Source: Elusimicrobiota bacterium (lineage in GTDB: Bacteria > Elusimicrobiota > Elusimicrobia > 2-02-FULL-39-32). From it: a stretch of 53,370 nt of DNA. The notes below the pieces were generated by a model. It searched no databases, was not told where the DNA came from, and saw nothing but the letters and a program-made list of their open reading frames with translations. Numbering within the stretch: position 1 is the first letter of the stretch; every line of letters begins with the position of its first letter. The position numbers and the translations under genes are program-made. Below are positions 34,506 to 47,269 of this stretch, piece by piece. The stretch spans positions 1 through 53,370 of the forward strand of contig JACPBF010000013.1 in NCBI GenBank assembly GCA_016180425.1. Reading direction: 5' to 3'.

Positions 34506-35044
34506 TAGTTCATCACCCGCACTTTTTCTATTGAAAGCTGTAAGGCTTTCACATACCCAGAATAAGTAGCTTCTTCAAAAGTTAAAGAAACAGATATGAT
34601 CCCAGAATCGTCTGTTCTGGGATAACTAAATGCAAGATACCGTAAGTTCTCCGCAATAGTAGTAGTGCTTCCATCTTTCATATATCTTAAATTTTTTCCT
34701 TCTTGATAAAAACCATAATCCCCTAAAGCTGCGCCTGTGCCTTTATCTATAGAAAAAGTAATCCAAGAATAAGGAGGCTGACTAGTTCTTTGAGATACAA
34801 TAACGGTAGAAGCTGAGGCTTGCCTTAAAGTACGGTTTACCAAATCTAATGCAGACCTGGAATTCTGCTGCACATTGGCACGCGCCAACTGAACCCTCCA
34901 GTACCGAACCAAATTCAATAAAATCGTTGCCCCCACCACAATCATAATACCAACTATAGCCACTGTAATCATTAATTCTGGAACAGTGAACCCTTTTGAC
35001 TCTAAAATTTTTAAATTTAACAATCTAAATCTTGGTTTTACCAT
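34505..35044 (-). CDS. Prepilin-type N-methylated protein (PilW/GspJ-like)
   Basis: The 179-residue protein has a long leader followed by KGFTVPELMITVAIVGIMIV, the prepilin peptidase site (G-F, with Glu at +5) and helix. A C-terminal domain carries the typical LDLVNRTLRQASAS and ENLRYLAFSYP. It is probably a minor pilin or pseudopilin of a type IV pilus or type II secretion system. It overlaps both neighbours by 7 and 1 nt. Confidence 0.88.
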   Translation of the reverse strand: MVKPRFRLLNLKILESKGFTVPELMITVAIVGIMIVVGATILLNLVRYWRVQLARANVQQNSRSALDLVNRTLRQASASTVIVSQRTSQPPYSWITFSIDKGTGAALGDYGFYQEGKNLRYMKDGSTTTIAENLRYLAFSYPRTDDSGIISVSLTFEEATYSGYVKALQLSIEKVRVMN

Positions 35045-37800
35045 GATATATTCCTTGTAATGGTTTCTCCTGCACCAACAGAATGTTGAGCTGAAGGGCT
35101 TGTGACCTGCCGTTTAGGAGCGCTAGAAGCATCTACTCCTAAACTGGATGTGTACCATCCATAAAGATAATAAGAAGCTCCTCCGCGCAAAGAAAGAGAA
35201 TAATTTCCAAGGGAATCACTAGAAACAGCATAATATACAACTCCTCCTGATCGTAAAGTAGCATCTACATCTGGTGGGTTTTGAGAAGTAATGGCGCTGG
35301 TTGAAGCTACAACCAAAACGCCTACACTGACTGGATATCCAGATTTAGTTACAGATCCATTAATTTCTCCAAATGCATTGCTCACTGTAAAAGTAGAAGA
35401 CCATGTTCCTGTAGAAGCATTGGTAACTGTTACTCGAGACAAACTAGGACTAGCGCTTTCTCCTGTTTCTAATTGAGGCACAATATTATAGGTTCCAGTT
35501 TGAATGCTTGGAATTGTAAAAGCGCCATCAGTACCTGTTATAGCTGAACCATATACAGTGCTAGAACTTAAATCATACGCCACAACAGGAATTCCTGGCA
35601 ATGCGCCGCTAACAGAGCCATTTGTAGTTACAAAACCTTTTACGCTGCCAGCGCTCACTAATACAAAATTAACTGTGGAAACATTAACCCCTAAACTTAC
35701 GCTAATATCTGTCACAATTTCTGTAGAGTAGCCGCTTTTACTTGCTAATACAGAAATTGCAGAGCCAGAAGGAATAATACTTAAACGATATGTCCCTTGT
35801 GAATTTGTAGTGACTGAATCAGCTCCAGAAGCAGAAATAGTTACTCCACTTAACCCTTGATTAAGAATATCTTTAACTGTACCGCTCGCATAACCATAGA
35901 TCGTAATAGTTGTAAGCGCAATAGCACCCCAAGAAGGGCTTAAAGAAGAAAACTGCCAAGCAGGATCCGTGCTTGCATTAGGAATTCCAGTGCTAATGCT
36001 AGGAGTTATATTCACAAAAGAAACATCTCTAATATGATTTCCGCTTGCAATTGTAATGGTCCAAGAACCTGTAGCCATATTCACCACTGTAAAAGAACCA
36101 TAGCTCTGCGCAAAACTCATGGCAGAGAGACCGTCATTACTAGTAACAGAAGCTCCTACTGCTGGAGTGCCGCTATATGGAACTGCAGAAAAATCAGCAT
36201 TGACAACTCCGGAAGAAGCGCTAAATAAACTGGTGGCTGCGGTTCTAATCCAATCGCTTCCTGAATCATAGCTTGTTCCATTACTATTTCTATCAAAAGA
36301 ATTCCCTGCAAAAGGAGTTGTGTTACGACGATCTGCGGTTAAGACAGTGGCATCATAACTATCATTACTTTTAAAAGCTGCTCTAAAAAGAACAGCTCCT
36401 GCGGTTAAACCTACAAAAGAACTTAAATCATAGCCAGACCCTTCTCTAGCTAAATCAGGGGAATTATCCCCGGAAGTAGATTTCCATGCTACTCCGTCAT
36501 GCCAATCACTTCTTCCATTATAAGATTTCCCCATAGCTCCTGTTACTCGAATCCCTCCAGCCCCGGTATTATCAATTCGGTTGCCGCTATAGTAAGCATC
36601 CGCAATCTTTTGCGCATTGCCTGAAGGAGTGGCAAAAGTAATGGTACTTTGGTTAGCGATCAAAAAGTAATGATTGGAAGGAACACTGATCGTAGAACTA
36701 TTTGCTGTCCAATGAATAGAAGTGCTGCGAAAAGCAGTAAACACGCTTCCTGTAATTCCCGGCATCCCTACAAGATATTTTGCGTTGTTGCCTGAAGCAG
36801 GTTCAGCATTATTATTATCAATCCATGTGACCGTAACAAAGAAAACACTAAAATCACTTGCTGCTGAAACTCGGCTTGCAATTAAAATATTGTAAGTGGT
36901 GGGGTTATAAAGTTCTACCCATTCTTGTTCTCCAGAACCAGCCACATCTGTGCTCGACATCACCTGAGTAACCACCAGATGATCAAAAATATATGCATAT
37001 CCTGTAGCTTCTCCCACAGCTTTAAGACTCAGCCCAAAATTTTGACTAGATGAACCAGTTTGTCCTGAGGAAACAATATAATTTGTGCTAATAGCAGTAA
37101 AATACCCGGGAGCGCTGGCTCTAAGGGTATAAGTGCCTGGTTGCACTTTAAAAGAATAGTTGCCAGACGCATCTGTTCTAGAAAAATAAGAAGGATTTTG
37201 TTGAGTTTCTACTAACGCATTATAAAGCGCATTGCCTGTTGTCCCGGATGTGACCTTACCAGTAAAAGTGTATTCTAGCTCTGCCCGACTAGGATTATTT
37301 CTTAAATTTCTTAATTCCACACTTTTCCAATCCTCACCCTCTTTCCAAACCACATAAACAGTTATCTTTTTTATTCCTGTATCATTAGCTGTCCATGGTT
37401 GCGCCACCAACTCGTTTCCATCCTGCTTTACAAATTCTATATAGGTCCGTCTCCAAAACTGCGTGCCGCCAACATTTAGGTTCTCTTCCGGATAATACCC
37501 CACATCATACATCATGCCAGAAAAGTTACTGTCTGTTGTAGAACCTGTAGTGACTAACAAACGATAATAAGTATAATTTTTTAAGGATTCTATTTTTTCT
37601 TGGGCTAAATTGGTTGCTAGGGTTTTGGTTTTATTAACTAAAAAACTTTTAGAAATAGAGGTGAAAATAGTTCCTAAAGACAAAAAAGCAATGGTGATGA
37701 TGAGCAGCCCCATCATAATTTCTACCAGCGTAAAACCTTTACTTTTTTCCTGTTGGAACGCTTTTATAAAAAGATATATTCTACTTAAGAGAAAAGCCAT
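35038..37800 (-). CDS. Giant prepilin-type protein with carboxypeptidase-regulatory repeats and lamin-tail-like domain
   Basis: The 920-residue protein starts as a PilV-like pilin: KGFTLVEIMMGLLIITIAF near residue 22 and EKIESLKNYTYYRL. From about residue 175 it continues into YTFTGKVTSGTTGNALYNAL, a carboxypeptidase-regulatory (Ig-like) domain. Near residue 270 a lamin-tail-type domain begins (FDHLVVTQVM, then EWVELYNPT). After about residue 640 three more regulatory-like repeats occur (GTVKDILNQGLSGVTISA, VKGFVTTNGSVSG, INGSVTKSGYPVS), and the protein ends with NISW. This suggests an adhesive pilus tip. The start is ATG. Confidence 0.85.
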   Translation of the reverse strand: MAFLLSRIYLFIKAFQQEKSKGFTLVEIMMGLLIITIAFLSLGTIFTSISKSFLVNKTKTLATNLAQEKIESLKNYTYYRLLVTTGSTTDSNFSGMMYDVGYYPEENLNVGGTQFWRRTYIEFVKQDGNELVAQPWTANDTGIKKITVYVVWKEGEDWKSVELRNLRNNPSRAELEYTFTGKVTSGTTGNALYNALVETQQNPSYFSRTDASGNYSFKVQPGTYTLRASAPGYFTAISTNYIVSSGQTGSSSQNFGLSLKAVGEATGYAYIFDHLVVTQVMSSTDVAGSGEQEWVELYNPTTYNILIASRVSAASDFSVFFVTVTWIDNNNAEPASGNNAKYLVGMPGITGSVFTAFRSTSIHWTANSSTISVPSNHYFLIANQSTITFATPSGNAQKIADAYYSGNRIDNTGAGGIRVTGAMGKSYNGRSDWHDGVAWKSTSGDNSPDLAREGSGYDLSSFVGLTAGAVLFRAAFKSNDSYDATVLTADRRNTTPFAGNSFDRNSNGTSYDSGSDWIRTAATSLFSASSGVVNADFSAVPYSGTPAVGASVTSNDGLSAMSFAQSYGSFTVVNMATGSWTITIASGNHIRDVSFVNITPSISTGIPNASTDPAWQFSSLSPSWGAIALTTITIYGYASGTVKDILNQGLSGVTISASGADSVTTNSQGTYRLSIIPSGSAISVLASKSGYSTEIVTDISVSLGVNVSTVNFVLVSAGSVKGFVTTNGSVSGALPGIPVVAYDLSSSTVYGSAITGTDGAFTIPSIQTGTYNIVPQLETGESASPSLSRVTVTNASTGTWSSTFTVSNAFGEINGSVTKSGYPVSVGVLVVASTSAITSQNPPDVDATLRSGGVVYYAVSSDSLGNYSLSLRGGASYYLYGWYTSSLGVDASSAPKRQVTSPSAQHSVGAGETITRNISW

Positions 37801-37849
37801 ACTCTTAATTATAATCCTATTTAGAAAATCTTCAAGAGCAAACTTTTTC

Positions 37850-38386
37850 TTATCTTTTATTCACCAATTCAATGGCATGAGGAAGAATTAAAAGCACTGC
37901 TTTTACGGATTCCTCTACTCCCTGAGGGGATCCGGGAAGGTTCAGGATTAAACTTTTCTTACGAATCCCGCAAATGCCTCGAGAACAATAGGCAAATGGG
38001 GATTGGCTTTTTAACCTGATTAATTCTGAAAGGCCTGGAGCCTCTTTTTCTAAACCTAAGCGCGTTGCTTCAGGAGTACAGTCTGTTTGAGAAAATCCTG
38101 TTCCTCCCGTGGTAAAAATCAGGTCGCATTTTTCTTGATCGGCCCATGTTTTTAAAACAGAGCTGATTTTTTCTTTTTGGTCTGGAACAAGGCTATAACA
38201 AGAAATCTTAAAAACTTTTTTTCCTTTTAAACAATAACTCTTTAAAATTTCTTGAAGAACTTTACTAGAGATATCCTCTTTTTGACCATTCTTCTTTTTT
38301 GCTCTAGAGGTGGAACAACTCAATATGCCTACCCGAATTGGAGAAAAAGTTTCAGACTTGAAATGCGAATACTGTTTAGCTCTCAA
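37850..38386 (-). CDS. Molybdopterin adenylyltransferase (MogA/MoaB family)
   Basis: The 178-residue protein has IRVGILSCSTSRAKKKNGQKED at the start, IFTTGGTGFSQTDCTPEAT near residue 92 and LNLPGSPQGVEESVKAVL, all conserved in the MoaB/Mog family. It adenylylates molybdopterin before metal insertion. It overlaps moaC by 4 nt. No moaA, moaD or moaE is in the window. MogA and MoaB cannot be separated safely from the sequence. Confidence 0.92.
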   Translation of the reverse strand: MRAKQYSHFKSETFSPIRVGILSCSTSRAKKKNGQKEDISSKVLQEILKSYCLKGKKVFKISCYSLVPDQKEKISSVLKTWADQEKCDLIFTTGGTGFSQTDCTPEATRLGLEKEAPGLSELIRLKSQSPFAYCSRGICGIRKKSLILNLPGSPQGVEESVKAVLLILPHAIELVNKR

Positions 38387-38880
38387 TTTCTTTTATAATA
38401 GCCGCTTTTGCCGCCGCTTTTTTCTTCTAACTGAATTCTTTCAATCACAGCAGCTCTATCCACTGCTTTAACCATATCATAAATAGTAAGCGCAGCGATG
38501 GATACCGCGGTTAAGGCTTCCATTTCTACGCCTGTTTCGGATTTTGTTTTTACAGTAGAAAAAATTTTAATCCCAGAATCTTTTCCGCTTAAAATCTGAA
38601 AAGAAATATCGCAATGAGTGATCCCTATTGGATGAGCTAATGGAATAAGTTCAGAAACTTTCTTTGCCGCCAGGATCCCCGCAATCTTAGCTGTAGAAAA
38701 AATATCTCCTTTAGAAATAGAAGCGGATTTTATTGCTCTCATAGTGGAGGGTAAAAGTCTAATCCAGGCAGAGGCTTTTGCTCGCCGTTCAGTCTGCCCT
38801 TTGTAAGAAACATCCACCATCTGAACTTTCCCGTGCGTATCTAGATGAGAAAAAGATGAAAGTCGTTTTGATTGAATCAT
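38383..38880 (-). CDS. moaC: Cyclic pyranopterin monophosphate synthase
   Basis: The 165-residue enzyme forms cPMP, the first stable molybdenum cofactor intermediate, after MoaA. It begins LSSFSHLDTHGKVQMVDVSYKGQTERRAKA, with KVSELIPLAHPIGITHCDI (active site) and TGVEMEALTAVSIAALTIYDMVKAVD, the family signature. The length agrees. It starts 26 bp after the nucleotidyltransferase gene and ends overlapping the mog-like gene. Confidence 0.96.
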   Translation of the reverse strand: MIQSKRLSSFSHLDTHGKVQMVDVSYKGQTERRAKASAWIRLLPSTMRAIKSASISKGDIFSTAKIAGILAAKKVSELIPLAHPIGITHCDISFQILSGKDSGIKIFSTVKTKSETGVEMEALTAVSIAALTIYDMVKAVDRAAVIERIQLEEKSGGKSGYYKRN

Positions 38881-38906
38881 GGATCAATCTCTTTTAATAG
38901 TTTTAT

Positions 38907-39473
38907 TCATGACTTTCTTCTTTGTTTTAAGCAACTGTTAAACCTTTCCAAAAGCCCTTTTTTCATGTTATCTGACCGATCAAATAAAGCGAGCCATTCC
39001 CTAATATATTTAAAATCAATTTTAGGGTTCTTTGCAATCGTGGATTGAGTATCAGTTATATCTTGCGGCCTTCCTGCAAAAATTTTATGAATAATTAAAT
39101 CTTCTGGAGATGCGAAAGATACTTTCTCTCTTAAAATTTCTATGCTTTTAGCTCTTTTGATGGCTTGCTCCTCATAAGGAGTAAATGAAAAAATAAAATC
39201 CACTCTTATTCCACACTTCATATCTTCTGTTGGTAGGACCATGGTTGTTTGAACAAAGGAATGGATATTTTTAGGTAAAGGACGGAGAGAAAGTTCTTTT
39301 ACAACAAGAAGCAGCTGATCCAGTTGAGCGCTGCTGATTCCTAAAGTTATATCAATGTCTCTAGTCAGCCTAGGCTCACCATAAATTAAGACCGCTTGTC
39401 CCCCAATAACCATATAAGGGATATGATGATTCTTAAGGACCTTTGCTATTTTCGCAAGTTTCTCTTGAAACAT
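38907..39473 (-). CDS. AbiEii-like nucleotidyltransferase fold protein
   Basis: The 188-residue protein has MVIGGQAVLIYGEPRLTRDIDITLG, giving the GG and DxD catalytic pair, and a third Asp in GIRVDFIFSFTPYE. EDLIIHKIFAGRPQDITD is typical of the helper segment of AbiEii-like proteins. It overlaps the upstream 70-residue gene by 28 nt, so both are coupled. With the other two such modules it forms a recurring theme in this window. Confidence 0.82.
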   Translation of the reverse strand: MFQEKLAKIAKVLKNHHIPYMVIGGQAVLIYGEPRLTRDIDITLGISSAQLDQLLLVVKELSLRPLPKNIHSFVQTTMVLPTEDMKCGIRVDFIFSFTPYEEQAIKRAKSIEILREKVSFASPEDLIIHKIFAGRPQDITDTQSTIAKNPKIDFKYIREWLALFDRSDNMKKGLLERFNSCLKQRRKS

Positions 39474-39658
39474 TGGTTAATCGTTCTTTTCATTGCAATC
39501 ACTGTCTCGATTCCTTTTAAGGGGTCTCCTAAAACCCCTAAGGTTTTAGCTTCTTCCCATAAAGAATCCACAAGCTGAAAAATCTTTTTGCGAGAAAGTT
39601 TTCTTCTCTTTAAATATGCCAGCTCAAATTTCCTTAAAACTTCTGGATTCTTAACCAT
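39446..39658 (-). CDS. Small basic partner protein of the nucleotidyltransferase
   Basis: The 70-residue helical protein (FELAYLKRRKLSRKKIFQLVDSLWEEAKTLGVL) belongs to a small family seen next to nucleotidyltransferase genes, often annotated only as hypothetical. Its ribosome binding site lies in a hairpin that includes the pfkA stop codon. Probably an antitoxin or partner; function not shown. Confidence 0.7.
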   Translation of the reverse strand: MVKNPEVLRKFELAYLKRRKLSRKKIFQLVDSLWEEAKTLGVLGDPLKGIETVIAMKRTINQCFKRNLRK

Positions 39659-39660
39659 TC

Positions 39661-39680
39661 TTTAACCCTTGGGGGTTAAA
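39661..39680. promoter_or_regulatory. Hairpin linking pfkA stop to next gene's ribosome binding site
   Basis: TTTAACCC and GGGTTAAA form a perfect 8-bp stem around a 4-nt loop. On the minus strand the hairpin contains the pfkA TAA and the AAGGG that serves the 70-residue gene starting at 39658. Ribosomes ending pfkA would open it, so translational coupling is likely. There is no U-tract, so a terminator is less likely. Confidence 0.5.
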
Positions 39681-40767
39681 CCTCATCCCCAAAAGATATG
39701 CTTAAAGCTCTAGCAGCGCGAATCACATCAGAGTCTGTTGGAACTTTTTTCATTTTAGAGATCGCTTTTTGAATTGGGACTGAAACAATCCGAGGCGGGT
39801 CTAAAGCCACCATCTCTCCAAACTTCTCTTTTTCTATAAGTTCTACTGCGCCTACTCCCAAACGAGTGGCTAAGAGCCTGTCAAAAGTGGTGGGTTCTCC
39901 TCCTCTTTGCAGATGACCTAAAACCAGACTTCTTGCCTCATGTCCAGTTCTTTTTTGGATTTCTTTAGAAACAAAGTCAGCGATACCTCCTAAATGAGGA
40001 TGTTCTCTGCCTGCTTCTTTTTCTCCTTTAGTCATTAGTTCCCCTTCTTTAAGAACAGCTCCTTCCGCGCAAACCACAATGGCAAATTTTGGACCTTTGG
40101 AATATCTCTCTTCTATTTTTTTGCAAACAGCCTCTAAGTTAAATGGAATTTCAGGAATTAATATTACATCCGCTCCTCCTGCAATTCCAGAGTGCAATGC
40201 GATCCAGCCCGCATAACGCCCCATCACTTCCACGCACATCACTCTTTGATGGCTGTGTGCCGTAGAATGAAGCTTATCTAAAGCATCTGTGGCAGTAGAA
40301 ACTGCTGTGTCAAAACCAAAGGTAACCACAGTTTCAGAAAGATCATTGTCAATAGTTTTAGGAACTCCAACCAGCGGGATTCCTTTTTCAAAAAGTTTTT
40401 GGGCAATGGTTAAAGAACCGTCTCCGCCAATCACAATAAGCGCGTCTAACTTTAGTTTTTTAAAACTCGCAACAGCCAATTCTGAAAGATCAATAACTTT
40501 TTCTTCTTTTGAATCTTTTTTTACATATTCAAAAGGATTGCCGCGATTGGTTGTGCCTAAAATGGTTCCTCCTAAACGTAAGATTCCAGTCACATCGCAC
40601 TGCGTCAACTCTTCCACAAGATCAGGTTTTAAGAGACCTTCAAAACCCTCCCTAATCCCAAGCACTTCCCAGCCCCGCGCCAGAGCTGCTTTTACGCTAG
40701 CGCGAATCACCGCGTTTAGACCCGGAGCATCGCCCCCTCCTGTTAATATTCCAATTTTTTTAATCAT
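39676..40767 (-). CDS. pfkA: 6-phosphofructokinase, group III type, probably ATP-dependent
   Basis: The 363-residue protein phosphorylates fructose 6-phosphate. It has IGILTGGGDAPGLNAVIR, LIVIGGDGSLTIAQKL, VPKTIDNDLSETVVTFGFDTA and EVMGRYAGWIALHS. The residue after GGD is Gly, as in ATP enzymes; pyrophosphate enzymes usually have Asp there. The PKTIDND Lys is shared with pyrophosphate-type and group III enzymes. ATP use is therefore the better guess. It is downstream of the Nudix genes. Confidence 0.94.
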   Translation of the reverse strand: MIKKIGILTGGGDAPGLNAVIRASVKAALARGWEVLGIREGFEGLLKPDLVEELTQCDVTGILRLGGTILGTTNRGNPFEYVKKDSKEEKVIDLSELAVASFKKLKLDALIVIGGDGSLTIAQKLFEKGIPLVGVPKTIDNDLSETVVTFGFDTAVSTATDALDKLHSTAHSHQRVMCVEVMGRYAGWIALHSGIAGGADVILIPEIPFNLEAVCKKIEERYSKGPKFAIVVCAEGAVLKEGELMTKGEKEAGREHPHLGGIADFVSKEIQKRTGHEARSLVLGHLQRGGEPTTFDRLLATRLGVGAVELIEKEKFGEMVALDPPRIVSVPIQKAISKMKKVPTDSDVIRAARALSISFGDEV

Positions 40768-40782
40768 TGCAGTTCCTTTTTT

Positions 40783-41262
40783 TTAGTTGTCCTTAGGATA
40801 AAAAATAACCTGATGGCTTTTATATTCACCTTTTTTATAAATAAACTTAGCAGTGAAAAATCTTTTTTGTTTTAACCATTTTAAAAATATTTTATCTCCT
40901 TCCCAAAGGCGCAAGGAGGTTAGGTCATGATCTGGAATCCAATAAAGATGCCCTTCTTTACAATCTGTTAGCTCTCCGCTAAATTGGCTGACTGTATAAA
41001 GAAATACCATCCAATCGTTTTCATCGTCAAACCCTGGAAAATTTATAATTCCTTTTAAAATTGGATTTTTTATTTTTAGACCAGACTCTTCTTTTACTTC
41101 CCGCGCCACGCATTCTTCCGGGGTTTCCCCATCCTCAATTTTGCCGCCCAGTCCATTCCAACGTCCTTCATGGATATCATTCTTTTTTTTAACGCGGTGC
41201 AACATTAAAGTTTCCCCATCTTTTTTTAGATAACAAAGAGTCGCCTGAATCCTTTTGCTCAT
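40783..41262 (-). CDS. Nudix hydrolase, MutT/8-oxo-dGTPase-like
   Basis: The 159-residue protein has a complete Nudix box: GKIEDGETPEECVAREVKEESGL near residue 40. ATLCYLKKDGETLMLHRVKKKNDIHEGRWNGLGG matches the MTH1/YjhB-like subgroup that acts on 8-oxo-dGTP or related nucleotides. The substrate is inferred. It overlaps the second Nudix gene by 4 nt and ends 15 bp before pfkA. Confidence 0.9.
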   Translation of the reverse strand: MSKRIQATLCYLKKDGETLMLHRVKKKNDIHEGRWNGLGGKIEDGETPEECVAREVKEESGLKIKNPILKGIINFPGFDDENDWMVFLYTVSQFSGELTDCKEGHLYWIPDHDLTSLRLWEGDKIFLKWLKQKRFFTAKFIYKKGEYKSHQVIFYPKDN

Positions 41263-41804
41263 TCTATCTCTTTTTCAAGTTTCAACCAATCATTCAAAGC
41301 ATCGTGAGTGCTGCGAAAAGCGAGCTGGTCCCATGGAATTTCACTTATACTAAACTGTTTAACTTCACTGGTTTCAAGACAAGTATGAAGTTCTCCTCCA
41401 ATCACTTCCGCTCGATAAACCACCACAACAACTCCTGCATCAGAATAAGAATAAACACCTATGGCTTGCCCAACTCTTACATCTAATCCTATTTCCTCCT
41501 TAGTTTCACGCGCCGCGCCTTCAACCACTGATTCTCCTAACTCCACAAAACCAGCAGGATAGGTCCATGCCCCTTTTTGAGGTTCAATGCCTCGTCTAAG
41601 CAAGAAAATCTTTTCATCTTTTTTTGCAATCACACCCGCAACTATTTTTGGATTTAAATAAGAAATGGTCTTGCAGTTGAAACAAAACAGACGTTCGCAG
41701 GACTCTGCTTCAATAAATTTTTTTTCAAGAGGGTGGCCGCATTGAGAACAAAATTTAGGAATAAAATGAATCGGGGTGATTTTTTGATTTTCTAATTTTA
41801 TCAT
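41259..41804 (-). CDS. Nudix hydrolase with N-terminal zinc ribbon
   Basis: The 181-residue protein has a zinc ribbon (FCSQCGHPLEKK, then CERLFCFNCKTISYLNPK), then a Nudix box GFVELGESVVEGAARETKEEIGL near residue 85. This plan is shared with NADH pyrophosphatase-like and ADP-ribose pyrophosphatase-like enzymes. The substrate is probably a dinucleotide or nucleoside diphosphate sugar; this is inference. It is coupled to a second Nudix gene and lies downstream of hemQ. Confidence 0.9.
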   Translation of the reverse strand: MIKLENQKITPIHFIPKFCSQCGHPLEKKFIEAESCERLFCFNCKTISYLNPKIVAGVIAKKDEKIFLLRRGIEPQKGAWTYPAGFVELGESVVEGAARETKEEIGLDVRVGQAIGVYSYSDAGVVVVVYRAEVIGGELHTCLETSEVKQFSISEIPWDQLAFRSTHDALNDWLKLEKEIE

Positions 41805-41818
41805 TAAAAAAAATAAAA

Positions 41819-42514
41819 TTAATAGTTTTCCAATATATCTTTAAACGGTTTTGCAATACAGGTGAAAGTAGGGGTGTCGCGCAAAGTATATTTGGAAGCT
41901 TTTGACTCACGCAATTCCATGACTAAATCCAGAAAATCTTTAGGATGATCGCTTTCAAATGCAACTACAAATTCCTGATCATCCAAGCCAAAACAATAGG
42001 TGGTATTCAATTTTACAGAAGGATATTTGTTGCCCACCCGAATATGTTCATCCATCATGGCTTGCCGTTCAGGTAAGGGGAATTGGTACCAATCTCTACT
42101 TTTTACAAAAGGATAAACAAAAATATATTTATATTTTCCTGGAACAACTCTGGTTCTTGACTCTCCATGTTCAGGAGATATTTTATCAATGTAACTGGAG
42201 CGCTTGGTCATGCAAAGGTAGGAATAAGTTGGGACCACATATTTTCCAAAACCTGTTTTAAAAAACTGAGAAGACATATCTATAAAATCTTCCAAACGTT
42301 CTGAAATGCGCCAAAACATAAATTCACAATCCGCGCGAACACCTAAAGTAGAATAAGATCGAAGAATCACTTTAGAAGAAAACTCTTGATAAGCATTCAA
42401 AGACTCTTCTTTTGCTCGCTCTTTGAGCTTATCCTCCAAAAATCTCCATTCTGGAAGAACCTTAAAAAATCGAAAGTTCACAAACTGCCGCTTTACTTCA
42501 TTTGTTTCTGCCAT
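41819..42514 (-). CDS. hemQ: HemQ/chlorite dismutase-family coproheme decarboxylase
   Basis: The 231-residue protein matches the Cld/HemQ fold: FVNFRFFKVLPEW at the start, PGKYKYIFVYPFVKSRDWYQFPLPERQAMMDEHIRVG near residues 130-165 and YCFGLDDQEFVVAFESDHPKDFLDLVMELR. The proximal heme His is the one in MDEHIRVG. The Tyr of KSRDWY fits the Tyr used by coproheme decarboxylases. It suggests the coproporphyrin route of heme synthesis. It ends 14 bp before the Nudix gene and starts 2 bp after gyrB. Confidence 0.85.
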   Translation of the reverse strand: MAETNEVKRQFVNFRFFKVLPEWRFLEDKLKERAKEESLNAYQEFSSKVILRSYSTLGVRADCEFMFWRISERLEDFIDMSSQFFKTGFGKYVVPTYSYLCMTKRSSYIDKISPEHGESRTRVVPGKYKYIFVYPFVKSRDWYQFPLPERQAMMDEHIRVGNKYPSVKLNTTYCFGLDDQEFVVAFESDHPKDFLDLVMELRESKASKYTLRDTPTFTCIAKPFKDILENY

Positions 42515-42516
42515 TC

Positions 42517-47249
<4,733 letters not shown>

Positions 47250-47269
47250 GAAATCTTTAAAGCTTTTTC

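Noticed and set aside
39661-39680. Rho-independent terminator after pfkA
   Set aside because: The stem has no U-run and includes the next gene's ribosome binding site; coupling is a better explanation.
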